Assembly: GCA_963736355.1 (NCBI GenBank)
Contig: CAVTOO010000004.1
Span: forward strand, 372,001 to 436,000
From: CAVTOO01 sp963736355
GTDB taxonomy: Bacteria > Pseudomonadota > Alphaproteobacteria > Rhizobiales > Xanthobacteraceae
Length of the DNA stretch: 64,000 nt
Direction of reading: 5' to 3'
The position numbers were made by a program, and so were the translations under genes. Of the stretch, positions 28,083-37,355 are shown one piece after another. Every line of letters starts with the position of its first letter. The first letter of the stretch is position 1. A model generated the notes under the pieces. The model was not told the origin of the DNA and made no database searches. It was given only the letters and a program-made list of their open reading frames with translations.

Positions 28083-29804
28083 ATGTTCGACTTCGTCATA
28101 TTGGGAGGCGGTTCCGCAGGCTGCGCGCTCGCCGCGCGCCTTTCGGAAAGTTCCGACAACTCGGTGCTTCTGATCGAGGCCGGCAAGGATGTCACAGCGC
28201 AAACTGCACATCCTGATGTCCTCGCCAGCTATCCCGCCAAGGCCTACTTCAACCGCGACTTCACTTGGCAGTCGATGACCGCGCTTCTCGGCGGTGCCAG
28301 GGCCAACGATCAGCGGAGCCGGGTCCGTGCGCGGTACGAACAGGCACGCATTCTCGGCGGCGGATCGAGCATTAACGGGCTCAACGCCAACCGCGGCTCG
28401 CCGGAGGACTACGACGGCTGGGAGACGCTCGGCGCGGACGGGTGGAACTGGAAAAATGTGCTTCCGTATTTCCGCAAGCTCGAGCGTGATCTGAATTTCG
28501 ACGGCGAGTATCACGGTAAAGACGGACCGATTGCGATCAGCCGCTATCCCGTCGATGACTGGTCTGGCTTCGTCAAGGGCGTTGCGTCGCTGTTGCAGCA
28601 GCGCGGATTTGCGATCCTGCCGGACCAGAACGGAAAATGGGAAGATGGCGTGATGCCGACGACCGTCTCCGTGGATGAAAATGATCAGCGTGTTTCCTGC
28701 GCAATTGCCTATCTGACACCGAACGTCCGCGCACGGCCAAACCTCAAAATCATGACCGAGACGCAGGTGCAGCGGATTCTCTTTGAAGGAGTGCGCGCGG
28801 TCGGCGCCGAAATCAGAACCGGTGCCACTATCGACACGGTGCGAGGCAGAGAGATCATCGTGACTTGCGGCACGATCAACAGTCCCGCGGTTCTGATGCG
28901 CAGCGGCGTGGGACCGGTTGACGAGCTCTCGAAGCACGGAATTCCGGTTGTGGCATCCGTGCCCGGCATCGGTCGGAATCTGATCGAGCATCCTGTCGTG
29001 AGCATCTCGTGTTATCTCAATCGCAAGGGTCGGCTGTGGAAGCTCGACCGCCATCACACACAGGCCCATGTTCGCTTCTCGTCGCGCGTCGCGGAGTGCC
29101 CGACCGGCGACATGAGTCTTGCATTAATTGCAAGATCAGGCTGGCACGAGATCGGGAAACGCGTCGGATCGCTGTATTTCTGGGTCAATAAATCCTATTC
29201 ACGAGGCTCGGTGACGCTGCAATCGGCCGATCCCGAGGCTCAGCCACAGATCGATTTCCGTATGCTGTCGGATCCGCGCGATCTCGAGCGCCTGCGCAAT
29301 GCGTTTCGCTTCGCCGCGGAACTGGCCACGTCGCCCGATCTCGAAAGCGTCCGTTCGAAAGTGTTTCCGAGCAACTACTCCGACCGCGTTCGCAAGGTGT
29401 CGAGCCCGGGCTTGAGCAACGCGGTCAAGATGGCCGCGTTCGCGCATGTGCTCGACTTCATGCCGTTCCTGCGGGGATGGCTGATCGATACGGTGGTAAC
29501 CGGCGGGGTTACGCTCGACGCGATCATGCGCGACGACGCGACGCTGGATGCCTATCTCAACAAGGCGGTGGTGGGGGTCTGGCATCCGGTCGGTACCTGC
29601 CGCATGGGCAACGAAAGCGACCCGATGACGGTCACAAACGCGTCCGGTCTCGTGCGGCAAGTTACGGGCCTTCGGATTTGCGACGCGTCGGTTATGCCGT
29701 CGATCCCGTGCGCGAACACCAACATACCCACCATTATGCTTGCCGAGCGGATGGCCGATCTCATCAAGGCCGAACGGGCGCAGCGCGTGGGGCCGCCCGG
29801 ATAG
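28083..29804 (+). CDS. GMC-family FAD-dependent oxidoreductase
   Basis: A 573-residue flavoenzyme: FAD-binding N-terminus DFVILGGGSAGCALAARLSE, GMC signature 1 around QARILGGGSSINGLNANRG, signature 2 CGTINSPAVLMRSGVGP, and the C-terminal catalytic HPVGTCRMG with RICDASVMPSIPCANTNIP. The second catalytic His/Asn is in CANTNIPT. GMC enzymes oxidise alcohols such as choline, polyols or aryl alcohols to aldehydes; an aldehyde dehydrogenase gene lies next to it in convergent orientation. An operator palindrome lies 121 bases upstream. Confidence 0.9.
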   Translation: MFDFVILGGGSAGCALAARLSESSDNSVLLIEAGKDVTAQTAHPDVLASYPAKAYFNRDFTWQSMTALLGGARANDQRSRVRARYEQARILGGGSSINGLNANRGSPEDYDGWETLGADGWNWKNVLPYFRKLERDLNFDGEYHGKDGPIAISRYPVDDWSGFVKGVASLLQQRGFAILPDQNGKWEDGVMPTTVSVDENDQRVSCAIAYLTPNVRARPNLKIMTETQVQRILFEGVRAVGAEIRTGATIDTVRGREIIVTCGTINSPAVLMRSGVGPVDELSKHGIPVVASVPGIGRNLIEHPVVSISCYLNRKGRLWKLDRHHTQAHVRFSSRVAECPTGDMSLALIARSGWHEIGKRVGSLYFWVNKSYSRGSVTLQSADPEAQPQIDFRMLSDPRDLERLRNAFRFAAELATSPDLESVRSKVFPSNYSDRVRKVSSPGLSNAVKMAAFAHVLDFMPFLRGWLIDTVVTGGVTLDAIMRDDATLDAYLNKAVVGVWHPVGTCRMGNESDPMTVTNASGLVRQVTGLRICDASVMPSIPCANTNIPTIMLAERMADLIKAERAQRVGPPG

Positions 29805-29813
29805 AACCCGCAG

Positions 29814-31346
29814 CTATCGCGTTTTCGAGCGAAGTGGAAACCGGTTCGCGTAAAGAAATCGCGTCAAAACAAAAAAGCTGGAGCCCAGCTTTGATTCAAT
29901 CACAGCCGGAAAAGCTCTAGAACTCGCCTGGGTGACAAATTTTGTATTCAGATAGGGCTCCATCGCATCGGCGCCGCCTTCGGTGCCATAGCCGCTATCC
30001 TTGATGCCGCCGAAAGGCACCTCGGGCAGGGCGAGCCCGATGTGATTGATCGACATCATGCCCGCTTCGGTATTCGCCGCGACCGCGTTTGCAGTCTTGA
30101 CGGATCGCGTGAAAGCGAAGGACGCAAGACCATAGGGCAGGCGGTTGGCCTCGGCGATGGCTTCGTCGACGTCGCCGAACGGCAGCATGATCGCAACCGG
30201 CCCGAACGGCTCCTCGTTCATGATCCGCGCATCGCGTGCAACATGGGTCAGCACAGTCGGCGCGAAGAAATTTCCCTTGTTGCCGATCCGCTGGCCGCCG
30301 GTTGCGATCTTCGCACCCTTTTGCACGGCATCGGCAATGAATCCCTCCATGGCGGCGACGCGCCGCGTGTTGGCGAGCGGCCCCATCTGCGTATCGTCCC
30401 GGAGACCATCTCCGACTTTGATGCTCCGCGCATGTTCGACAAAGGTATCCAGGAATTGATCGTAGACTTTCTCGTGGATCAGGAAGCGGGTCGGTGCGCC
30501 GCAGACCTGGCCCGCATTGCGATACTTGAACCCGCAGAGTAGTTTTGAAGCAGCGGCGATATCCGCATCCTCGAACACAAAGCTTGGCGCGTGGCCACCA
30601 AGTTCCATCGTGACGCGTTTCATGTGCTGGCCGGCAAGTGAGGCCAGTTGCTTTCCGACTGCGGTCGAGCCGGTGAAGGACACCTTTCGGATCGATGGAT
30701 GCGGCACCAGGAACTGGGAGATTTCCGCGGGGGATCCGAAGACGAGTTGCAATGCGCCGGATGGAATGCCGGCATCGGCAAAGGCGCGGACGAGCTCGGA
30801 CGTGGAGGCCGGCGCTTCCTCGGGGCCTTTCAGGATGATCGAGCAGCCGGCGCCGAGCGCGGCCGACAGCTTGCGCACGGCTTGCAGGACTGGAAAATTC
30901 CAAGGCGAGAAGGCGGCCACGGGGCCGACCGGCTCCTTCATGACGAGCTGATAGACACCCTCGCTGCGGGCCGGGATCACCCGGCCATAGGTCCGTCTGG
31001 CCTCCTCGGCGAACCAGTCGATGATGTCGGCGGCCGCCAGCACCTCGCCCTTGGATTCGACAAGCGTCTTGCCTTCTTCCCGCGTTAGCAGCCTGGCGAT
31101 GGTGTCGGCGCGGGTGCGCAGAAGTTCGGCAGCCCTGCGCATGATCTTGCTGCGCTCGAAGGACGAAACCTTCCGCCATGTCCGAAAGCCGCCGGTCGCC
31201 GCCGCAACCGCCTGTTCAAGGTCTGCCTTTTCCGCGCGCGCCAGTGCTGCGATCTCCTCGCCAGTCGCCGGATTGAACACGGGCAGCGTCTCGCGCGCGG
31301 CGCCGGCGCGCCAGTTTCCGTCGATGTAGAGATTGAGGTCGAGCAT
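29814..31346 (-). CDS. Aldehyde dehydrogenase, succinate-semialdehyde/lactaldehyde type
   Basis: The 510-residue NAD(P)-dependent enzyme has the Rossmann/catalytic features SPWNFPVLQAVRKL, FTGSTAVGKQL, the general base in MELGGHAP, the nucleophile cysteine in NAGQVCGAPTRFL, and EEPFGPVAIM. The family normally ends near YLNTKFV; here about 35 further residues (from SSRAFPAVIES) are encoded by a dispersed repeat at 29819-29892. It converges on the GMC gene with nine bases between stops. It probably oxidises the aldehyde made by that enzyme or by the lyase at 43916. Confidence 0.9.
   Translation of the reverse strand: MLDLNLYIDGNWRAGAARETLPVFNPATGEEIAALARAEKADLEQAVAAATGGFRTWRKVSSFERSKIMRRAAELLRTRADTIARLLTREEGKTLVESKGEVLAAADIIDWFAEEARRTYGRVIPARSEGVYQLVMKEPVGPVAAFSPWNFPVLQAVRKLSAALGAGCSIILKGPEEAPASTSELVRAFADAGIPSGALQLVFGSPAEISQFLVPHPSIRKVSFTGSTAVGKQLASLAGQHMKRVTMELGGHAPSFVFEDADIAAASKLLCGFKYRNAGQVCGAPTRFLIHEKVYDQFLDTFVEHARSIKVGDGLRDDTQMGPLANTRRVAAMEGFIADAVQKGAKIATGGQRIGNKGNFFAPTVLTHVARDARIMNEEPFGPVAIMLPFGDVDEAIAEANRLPYGLASFAFTRSVKTANAVAANTEAGMMSINHIGLALPEVPFGGIKDSGYGTEGGADAMEPYLNTKFVTQASSRAFPAVIESKLGSSFFVLTRFLYANRFPLRSKTR
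29819..29892. repeat. Dispersed intergenic repeat with terminator-like hairpin
   Basis: GCGTTTTCGAGCGAAG (29819-29834) recurs at 15233-15248, and AACCGGTTCGCGT (within 29838-29851) recurs at 37171-37183. At its end AAAGCTGG/CCAGCTTT (29874-29892) forms a hairpin followed, on the minus strand, by a T-run. It resembles a repeat I know from Bradyrhizobium-type intergenic regions and encodes the tail of the aldehyde dehydrogenase. Confidence 0.6.
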
Positions 31347-31460
31347 CGTCTAGATCCTGTGTTGCAGAATATCGCACTTGACGAAACTGCTTTGCGACTC
31401 GGATAACAGGCGTCCGCTGAGCAGGCTTGGACGCTGTGCCGGCGCAGAAGGGAGGGACGA

Positions 31461-31886
31461 ATGTCCGTACTCGAAGACAAGGATATGATTCGCGAGACCA
31501 TGGCGGCCTATTGCCATGCGCTCGATGCATGCCATTTCGCCAACGTCGCAAGCCTGTTTGCCGAAGATGGCGTGTGGACCACGGACTACGGCGAGGCAAA
31601 GGGGCGCGGGGCGATCGAAGAGATGTTGCGCAGTGTCGTTCCGGTGAAGGGAGAGGGGCCGCAGCGCAAGCACTACATCACCAACATTATCATCAAGGTG
31701 AACGGCGATAGCGCCAGATCGGTCTCGGACTATCTCGTCGTCCGCGAGTCGGGACCCGATCTTATTCCCGTCATGGGCGGCACCTACAAGGATGAATGGG
31801 TGCGTCAGGACGGAACCTGGAGATTCAAGCGGAAGGAACTGGTGCATGACATTGCCGGCAACATGGCCTTGAAAAACAAGCGGTAA
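31461..31886 (+). CDS. SnoaL-like (NTF2-fold) small protein
   Basis: A 141-residue cytosolic protein with the NTF2 opening DKDMIRETMAAYCHALDACH and FANVASLFAEDGVWTT, and a sheet ending TYKDEWVRQDGTWRFKRKEL. These cone folds serve as cyclases, dehydratases or isomerases, or as hydroxylase partners; the aspartate/histidine pair around CHALDACH could be catalytic. GGGAGGGAC precedes ATG 31461. It is divergent from the aldehyde dehydrogenase. The role in the pathway is unknown. Confidence 0.7.
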   Translation: MSVLEDKDMIRETMAAYCHALDACHFANVASLFAEDGVWTTDYGEAKGRGAIEEMLRSVVPVKGEGPQRKHYITNIIIKVNGDSARSVSDYLVVRESGPDLIPVMGGTYKDEWVRQDGTWRFKRKELVHDIAGNMALKNKR

Positions 31887-31930
31887 GTGCGTGGCGCGCA
31901 CGGGATGGCGGCCGGAATTGCCGGTACCTT

Positions 31931-32257
31931 TTATTTCTTGACGAATGGCGGCGTGATATCGACGTATACCGTTCGTTGCCGGGCAACGAAGTGCTTGCTG
32001 ATACGTTCGGTCCACGGTGACGTCTTGATCTTGTCGTAGTCCGGCGTACTCAACACGTCGGGCGATTTGAGATCGTACAAAGCCAGGTATTTGTGAGGGT
32101 TGTCGGTGGCGCGAAAGCGCCGGCCATCGATCACGCCCCAGAAGCTCGTAATCGCGGGGAAATGTTCCTCGGTGTACCAGCGGTTGAATTCGTCTTCATG
32201 CGCCGGATCGATCTCGATCTGAACTTGCAGCAAGCCGCGCCCGGGTGTGTCGATCAA
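31931..32257 (-). CDS. Small EthD-like/dimeric alpha-beta barrel protein, TTG start
   Basis: A 108-residue protein with a VQIEIDPAHEDEFNRWYTEEHFP motif region, like EthD-type proteins (the Trp and the EHFP group). YLALYDLKSPDVL follows. The only start with a good ribosome site is TTG at 32257, six bases after AGGAGG; an ATG at 32335 lies within upstream sequence that is not protein-like. It is divergent from the hydrolase at 32494, with an operator copy between. The function is unknown. Confidence 0.6.
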   Translation of the reverse strand: MIDTPGRGLLQVQIEIDPAHEDEFNRWYTEEHFPAITSFWGVIDGRRFRATDNPHKYLALYDLKSPDVLSTPDYDKIKTSPWTERISKHFVARQRTVYVDITPPFVKK

Positions 32258-32412
32258 CGGAACCTCCTGACAAGGCGTATGTGTTGTGCGTATGTGTTGT
32301 CCGGCAGGGCGGCTTCGCGGCCACCGTGCGCCCAATCAATTATATGGGGCCGGTTGATTAACTCCAGCGTCACGCGTCAACAACGCTGCCTTCTGTCTCG
32401 ATCTACTTTTGT

Positions 32413-32432
32413 AATTTCAATGATTGGAAATT
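32413..32432. promoter_or_regulatory. IclR-regulon operator-like palindrome between divergent genes
   Basis: AATTTCAATGATTGGAAATT equals the consensus except for one extra G in the right arm. It lies between the EthD-like gene (start 32257, minus) and the hydrolase (start 32494, plus). The extra base could be one of the many single-base insertions in this sequence. Confidence 0.6.
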
Positions 32433-32493
32433 GCGGCGTTGAGGCCGCATGGCGTTGTGTCTATCCTTGCCGCGGTTCGACGGGGAATCCGGA

Positions 32494-33264
32494 ATGACGC
32501 AGGATCTGCACTACAAAACTTATGGCGATCCGGCCTGCACGGCATTGCTGCTGGTGCATGCGCTCGGCACCGACTTGCGCTTCTGGGAAGACTGCATCGC
32601 GCAATGGCAGACGAAATTTTTCTGTATAGCGCCTGATTTGCGGGCGGCCGGCAAGTCGCCGCGACCGGCAGCGCCGGTCACGATACCGGAACACGCCGCC
32701 GATCTTGAACGCTTGAGAATTCATATCGGTGTGCCGAAGGTAGTGGTGATCGGCTGCGCGATCGGAGGGATGATCGCGGCAACCTATGCGGCGCGATATC
32801 CGGAGGCAACGCTCGCCTTGATCATGACCAATCCCGGTATCCAGAATTCTGAAGCCGCAAAGGAAATGCTGAGGAAGCGCGTCGAGGTCCTGCGCACGGC
32901 CGGCGTGAGCGCCCTGCTGCCGGAGGCCGCCGCGAGGCCGTTTTTGAACATGCCGGAGGATGATCGCTATCGCCGCCATGTCGAGCGTTTCAGTGCGCAG
33001 GATTCAGAGACCTTCGCGCGCTCGGTCGAGGGCTTTCTCAACGCCGATATCAGCGGTGAGCTATCGGAGATCAAGTGTTCGATGCTCGTCGTGCCCGGCG
33101 AACACGACATCATGATGCCGGCCGACAGCGCACAGCGGATCAAGGCGCTTGTGCCGCATGCGGAAGTCGCGCCAATGACGGATGTCGCGCATTTCATTCC
33201 GTTCCAGCGTCCCGACAAATTCGCGCCCGCGGTGGTGGAGTATATCGGACGCACCGTGCGCTGA
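32494..33264 (+). CDS. Alpha/beta-hydrolase-fold protein lacking the serine nucleophile
   Basis: A 256-residue protein of the enol-lactonase (PcaD-like) type: LLVHALGTDLRFWEDCI, the elbow VVIGCAIGGMIAATYAARYP, the acid loop VVPGEHDIMMP and the histidine in DVAHFIPFQRP. In PcaD-like enzymes the elbow is G-x-S-x-G-G; here the serine position is alanine (codon GCG), although Asp and His remain. It may thus be a lyase, a non-hydrolytic enzyme or inactive. ATG 32494 follows GGGGAA. It is probably operator-controlled. Confidence 0.8.
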   Translation: MTQDLHYKTYGDPACTALLLVHALGTDLRFWEDCIAQWQTKFFCIAPDLRAAGKSPRPAAPVTIPEHAADLERLRIHIGVPKVVVIGCAIGGMIAATYAARYPEATLALIMTNPGIQNSEAAKEMLRKRVEVLRTAGVSALLPEAAARPFLNMPEDDRYRRHVERFSAQDSETFARSVEGFLNADISGELSEIKCSMLVVPGEHDIMMPADSAQRIKALVPHAEVAPMTDVAHFIPFQRPDKFAPAVVEYIGRTVR

Positions 33265-33338
33265 AGCGCTCGGATCGGCATAGTGACGGTCAACGTCTCG
33301 GAACTTGCCGATGCCTGTGCGGCGCTGCGCTCCGGCTG

Positions 33339-34598
33339 TCAGTCCGGGGAGAAGATGCTGCGGGCGATGTAGCGTACGCCGCCTTCGCCCCAAGGTGAGC
33401 CGACGGGCTTGACCTGGATCGGATCGTTCTTGTCATTATAGTAATAGATCGTGCCAACTTTGCCGGGCTCGACCTCCCAAACGCGAGGATAGCCGATATC
33501 CCAGCTACCGGCGTCGTCACGCAGGATAATTTCAGGGCCCCACGTCGAACCGCCGTCCTCACTGACAATCGCACGCATGCCGCGCGGAGGGAGCCGACAG
33601 GTGTACACGAGCACCAGGCGGCCATCGCTCATCAGCACGGGCGAGCCCGGTGCCCCGAATTCGGTGATCCGCGAAAGAAACTGCCAGGTCGAACCGCCGT
33701 CGTCGCTCTTGAAGAGCTCCGTCCACATATCGCCGGCCCAGTCTCGTTCGACTCGCAGGGTGCACAGTATCCTGCCGTTCGGCATCATGACGCCCCGAGG
33801 ATACATCCACTGGAGACCGCTGAACATGGGGTCGTCCTTGGGAGTGATGAAGGACATGAAGTGAAACGATGTGCCGTCGTCGGTGCTTCGATAGACGCAT
33901 GGGCGGTTCGGTTCGCCATGCTCTCTGCTTGCGGGAAAGCGGTTGTGCTGACCTTCCCTGTTGACCCCACCGGTCAGAAACAGAAGGCATCGGCCGTCGG
34001 GACGAACCAGGGACGATTCAACGGCGCTGAGCGAGTACAGGCCGTCGAGCGGCAGCATGACGGAGCGCGACCATGTCTGACCGGCATCTTTTGATATTCG
34101 AAAAAAAACCTGGTTCTCGGGTGGACCGAAAGCCGTTGTGACCGAGGCAACAAAGTCCCGGATAAGTGGATCCTCCTGCATGTATTGATAGTAGAAATTT
34201 GAGACGAGCACGTTCTTGTTGGTGAAGTCGACGGGCCCGATTTCGTCGAGGTTGCCGGGCTTTCCATCGATTCCAGGTTGCGGCGCCTGGACGTCCATGC
34301 CCGGGCGGTTCTTGTCCTCGTTCCAAATGTGCCAGGTCCGTCCGCGATCCCTGGAGCGGACGGTCACGCCACGCCTGCCGCCAGCGCTCATGACGAGATG
34401 ATGATGGGCGAGGTGCATCGGGTCGCCGCGATAGTCCGCATTGGCAACGGAAAAATTGCAGATGAGATCCCCCGACGCGGTTTCCCAAAAACCGCGAGAA
34501 AACGGATGAGTGGCGAACTCGTTGTCCCGCCTGTAGACGATGGCGTGATCGACGTCCTTGGCTGGGCGGGGGCGGTGGTACTTCTTAATCAGGGTCAT
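33339..34598 (-). CDS. Sialidase-fold (BNR/Asp-box) protein, cytoplasmic
   Basis: The 419-residue protein carries four Asp-box motifs: SRDRGRTW, SKDAGQTW, SDDGGSTW and SEDGGSTW, marking a six-blade beta-propeller. There is no signal peptide (MTLIKKYHRPRPAKDVD). Conserved arginine and glutamate sites of true sialidases are not evident, so sialic acid cleavage should not be assumed. It is paralogous to the gene at 42163; both have an IVYR(R/N)D or VVYRND opening, GFWETA and the IGYPRV or LGYPRV block. It may act on a glycosylated substrate after import. Confidence 0.75.
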   Translation of the reverse strand: MTLIKKYHRPRPAKDVDHAIVYRRDNEFATHPFSRGFWETASGDLICNFSVANADYRGDPMHLAHHHLVMSAGGRRGVTVRSRDRGRTWHIWNEDKNRPGMDVQAPQPGIDGKPGNLDEIGPVDFTNKNVLVSNFYYQYMQEDPLIRDFVASVTTAFGPPENQVFFRISKDAGQTWSRSVMLPLDGLYSLSAVESSLVRPDGRCLLFLTGGVNREGQHNRFPASREHGEPNRPCVYRSTDDGTSFHFMSFITPKDDPMFSGLQWMYPRGVMMPNGRILCTLRVERDWAGDMWTELFKSDDGGSTWQFLSRITEFGAPGSPVLMSDGRLVLVYTCRLPPRGMRAIVSEDGGSTWGPEIILRDDAGSWDIGYPRVWEVEPGKVGTIYYYNDKNDPIQVKPVGSPWGEGGVRYIARSIFSPD

Positions 34599-35089
34599 AT
34601 TTCATCCATCGTAGGCGGATGCGGTGTCAATGAGCGGCCGTCGGTCGTTGCCCATGATATGTGCAGCTAGATCCGATAGCTGCTTTCGCGGTGCGCAAAA
34701 GGTCGCGGCTGCCGAAGCTATTGTTCGGCGCGTGACGGGTCAACGCGCGGGTGGATCGGATTTCACTGAGTTGAACCGGGGTGTTGAGCAACATTGCGAG
34801 ACGCCGTTCAGGGATGACGCTCCGTTCGCGGCACCGTTTCGCCGTCATGACGTATGGGCATGTTGCGCTGCATCAGAGACGTCGCGGTCCGCGCCGGACA
34901 AAGACTGCGCCGCATTCTGCGCCCGGGTCCCATAGGCGCCAAGCAAATTTCGAACTAATGGTATGCCGATTGCCGCGTTGGAGAGTGGCCGTCGGGTCGT
35001 TAATATCCTTACACTAACAAGTTCGCACCGGCGCTCGCACCATGCAGCGAGCACCACGGAAGCGATCCGGGATTCGAGGAGACGCAAGA
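34599..35089. other. Gap with no supported gene
   Basis: These 491 bases separate the sialidase-fold gene from the iclR gene. Short frames on both strands have no family resemblance, no ribosome sites and poor codon pattern. No operator copy, tRNA or clear hairpin was found. It must contain the iclR promoter, which I could not locate. Confidence 0.5.
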
Positions 35090-35995
35090 ATGAACAAGCA
35101 GGAATCCGAAGGGCGGCGAAGCTACGACAACGTCATGCTCATTCAGCGGGTCTTGGCAGTGCTGGAGCATTTCAACCGTTCGCAGATCAGCACCGTTCGC
35201 CAGATCAGCGAGGATTGCAATATTCCCGAATCCAGCGTCGTCCGCATTCTAGAGACCCTTTGCGTCGAAGGATATTTATCGCACATTTCTCGTCGTGGCG
35301 GCTATGCGGTAACGTCCAAGATAACCTCGCTCAGTTCTGGTTTCCATGGATCTCCATGGCTTGCCGAGTGCATGAAGCCACTCGTGGATGAACTGACACA
35401 TCAGAATATGTGGCCATTCTCCCTTGCGACGCTCGATCGCGACGCGATGGTTGTTCAGTATTCGACGATCCCGCTGAGTCCTCTCGCCCACGTCAAGACC
35501 ACTCTTGGCAAGCGGTTGTCCCTTGTTGGTCGTGCTCATGGACGGGCCTATATTTCATCCTGCAGCGGCCAGGAGCGCCGGCATCTGTTGCGCTTGATCG
35601 TCGCGTCAAATGATCCGGAGAGCGAAATCATCTCCGACCCTCAGAACTGGCGTCGTTTGATTACTCGCACGCGGTGGCGCGGATACGGTCTGCGCTGCGA
35701 AGAAGTCGACCCCGCAACGGGAACGATTGCCGTGCCGATCATGTCTGCGCCGGGCCGCGTTGTTGCCACCCTTGGAATGACTTTCTTCCGACGCGCCGTG
35801 AATGACAGGAAGATCGCAACTTATGCCTCGTTGCTCAAAGCCGCCGCGGTGCAGGGAGTGACGCTTATCGAGAACAAGATTGCCGCGAATGAAACGGTCC
35901 CTCCCGCCGTGCCCATGACGAACTCGCGCATTCTGCAGAATCAAAAACCCCTGCGCCATCTCACCAACATGGCAGCCGTCGCGACAGCGAAGTGA
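35090..35995 (+). CDS. IclR-family transcriptional regulator of the catabolic cluster
   Basis: A 301-residue regulator. An N-terminal winged helix (about residues 15-75: IQRVLAVLEHFNRSQISTVR, ISEDCNIPESSVVRILETLC, VEGYLSHISRRGGYAV) is followed by an IclR effector domain with LSLVGRAHGRAYISSC and RCEEVDPATGTIAVPI. About 30 extra C-terminal residues follow. IclR proteins bind short palindromes and respond to small aromatic or carboxylate ligands. It sits centrally in the cluster, and five palindromes precede surrounding operons. The start is ATG 35090. Confidence 0.88.
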   Translation: MNKQESEGRRSYDNVMLIQRVLAVLEHFNRSQISTVRQISEDCNIPESSVVRILETLCVEGYLSHISRRGGYAVTSKITSLSSGFHGSPWLAECMKPLVDELTHQNMWPFSLATLDRDAMVVQYSTIPLSPLAHVKTTLGKRLSLVGRAHGRAYISSCSGQERRHLLRLIVASNDPESEIISDPQNWRRLITRTRWRGYGLRCEEVDPATGTIAVPIMSAPGRVVATLGMTFFRRAVNDRKIATYASLLKAAAVQGVTLIENKIAANETVPPAVPMTNSRILQNQKPLRHLTNMAAVATAK

Positions 35996-36017
35996 CGATC
36001 GTAGGAGGCCGATGTCC

Positions 36018-36036
36018 AGTTCCAATGAGTGAAATT
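36018..36036. promoter_or_regulatory. IclR-regulon operator-like palindrome upstream of the TTT operon
   Basis: AGTTCCAATGAGTGAAATT matches the consensus at 15 of 18 arm positions. It lies 22 bases after the iclR stop and 114 bases before the TTT binding-protein start, so it could control the long operon running to 43323. Confidence 0.5.
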
Positions 36037-36150
36037 ATAAGAAAAGCCAATTGCGGGCGCTAGATGGAAGCGGTCTGATAATCGCCAACTTGTGTTCTTC
36101 TGAAAGAATGCAACAGGCGCAAAGAGTGCCAAGCCAAGGGAAAAAACGCC

Positions 36151-37149
36151 ATGGATCCGGTACGAAGTTTCGCGAACTGGCAACAGAAAAAGAACAAGTA
36201 CAGGATCATCAAATTAGTAAGCGTCGCTGCCGTTTTGGGCAGTTCGGTCATTGCGGTTTCAGCAACCGCAACGGCGCAGACGTGGCCGAGCAAGCCGATC
36301 GAGTTCATTGTTGGGTTTCCCCCGGGCGGCGGCACCGATCTCGTGGGGCGTGCTGTGGCAGAAGGGATGAAAGCCCGTCTCGGGGTGCCGGTGGTGGTCG
36401 TGAACAAATCGGGTGGCGCGGGCGTCGTTGGTTTCGATGCTCTGCGGCAGGCGCAGCCGGATGGCTACACTGTCGGCTTGATCACAGCGCAGCTCATCAC
36501 CGCCAATCTGCGCGGAGTGATGACTGCCACCTATCGCGACTTCACGCCCGTCGCCATGGTCAACATTGATCACGGCGCCTTCGCCGTTCATCCGGCGACG
36601 CCTTTCAAGACGCTTCCGGAACTGGTTGCCTATGCCAAGGCAAATCCGGGCAAGCTGACCATGGGCAACGCCAGCGAGGGCGGCAGCTTCCACATGCTGG
36701 CCAAACACCTCGAGAAGCTCGCCGGCGTGAGCTTCAAGCATGTTCCGTTCAACGGCGGGCCTGCCGCCAACCTTCAGTTAATGGGCAATCACATCGAATC
36801 CGCGGTCAACGGCGCGATCGAGTTGCAGCCGCTTCATCAGGCCGGCCAAGTGCGGGTGCTGGCGGTGTCAGGGCAGAAGCGTCTCGCGAAGATGCCCCTT
36901 GTGCCGACGGCGGAAGAACTCGGCTATCCGCTCAAGATCGAAACTTGGCGCGCGGTCGCGACTCCGAAAGGCGTCTCTCCTGAAATCATCGCCAAGCTGA
37001 ACGATGCGATCAAGCAGACGACTTCCGATCCGGAATTCATCAAGAAGCTGGAGGCCATCGGCGCACTGCCGGAGTATTTCGGTCCGGACGAACTGGCCAA
37101 GTACATCGCTGCGCAGGAAGACGTTTACCGTCTGGTTCTCAAGGACTAG
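36151..37149 (+). CDS. Tripartite tricarboxylate transporter binding protein (TctC-type)
   Basis: A 332-residue Bug-family periplasmic protein. A long signal region (from MDPVRSFANWQQKKNKYRII) ends near ATATAQTWP. Family motifs are KPIEFIVGFPPGGGTDLVGR, NKSGGAGVVG, QPDGYTVGL and YAKANPGKL. It is followed by tctB and tctA, so unlike the pair at 14240-16340 it is in a complete system. It is expected to bind a carboxylate for uptake. AAGGGA precedes ATG 36151. Confidence 0.88.
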   Translation: MDPVRSFANWQQKKNKYRIIKLVSVAAVLGSSVIAVSATATAQTWPSKPIEFIVGFPPGGGTDLVGRAVAEGMKARLGVPVVVVNKSGGAGVVGFDALRQAQPDGYTVGLITAQLITANLRGVMTATYRDFTPVAMVNIDHGAFAVHPATPFKTLPELVAYAKANPGKLTMGNASEGGSFHMLAKHLEKLAGVSFKHVPFNGGPAANLQLMGNHIESAVNGAIELQPLHQAGQVRVLAVSGQKRLAKMPLVPTAEELGYPLKIETWRAVATPKGVSPEIIAKLNDAIKQTTSDPEFIKKLEAIGALPEYFGPDELAKYIAAQEDVYRLVLKD

Positions 37150-37355
37150 ACCGCCGTCGCGCGAACTGGGAACCGGTTCGCGTGAACAATATCGAAACAA
37201 GAGGGTCGGAACTCCGTCTTGTTTCTATTCAGGAGGGGCTCCGGGACGGGAGTGAAGACGTGCCTTGCCAGGATCACGGAAGTCTCCCCGCAGCTGCGCG
37301 GGAGACGACCTGCCGGGCAGGGCGCCCGTTGAAGGAATCCAAGGAATCCGGTGTG

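Noticed and set aside
33339..34598. Calling this a true secreted sialidase
   Set aside because: There is no signal peptide, no evident arginine triad, and no sialic acid genes in the window; only the Asp-box propeller fold is supported.
34624..35087. Short frames in the gap between the sialidase-fold and iclR genes
   Set aside because: No ribosome sites, no motifs and no coherent codon pattern on either strand; listed as a gap instead.
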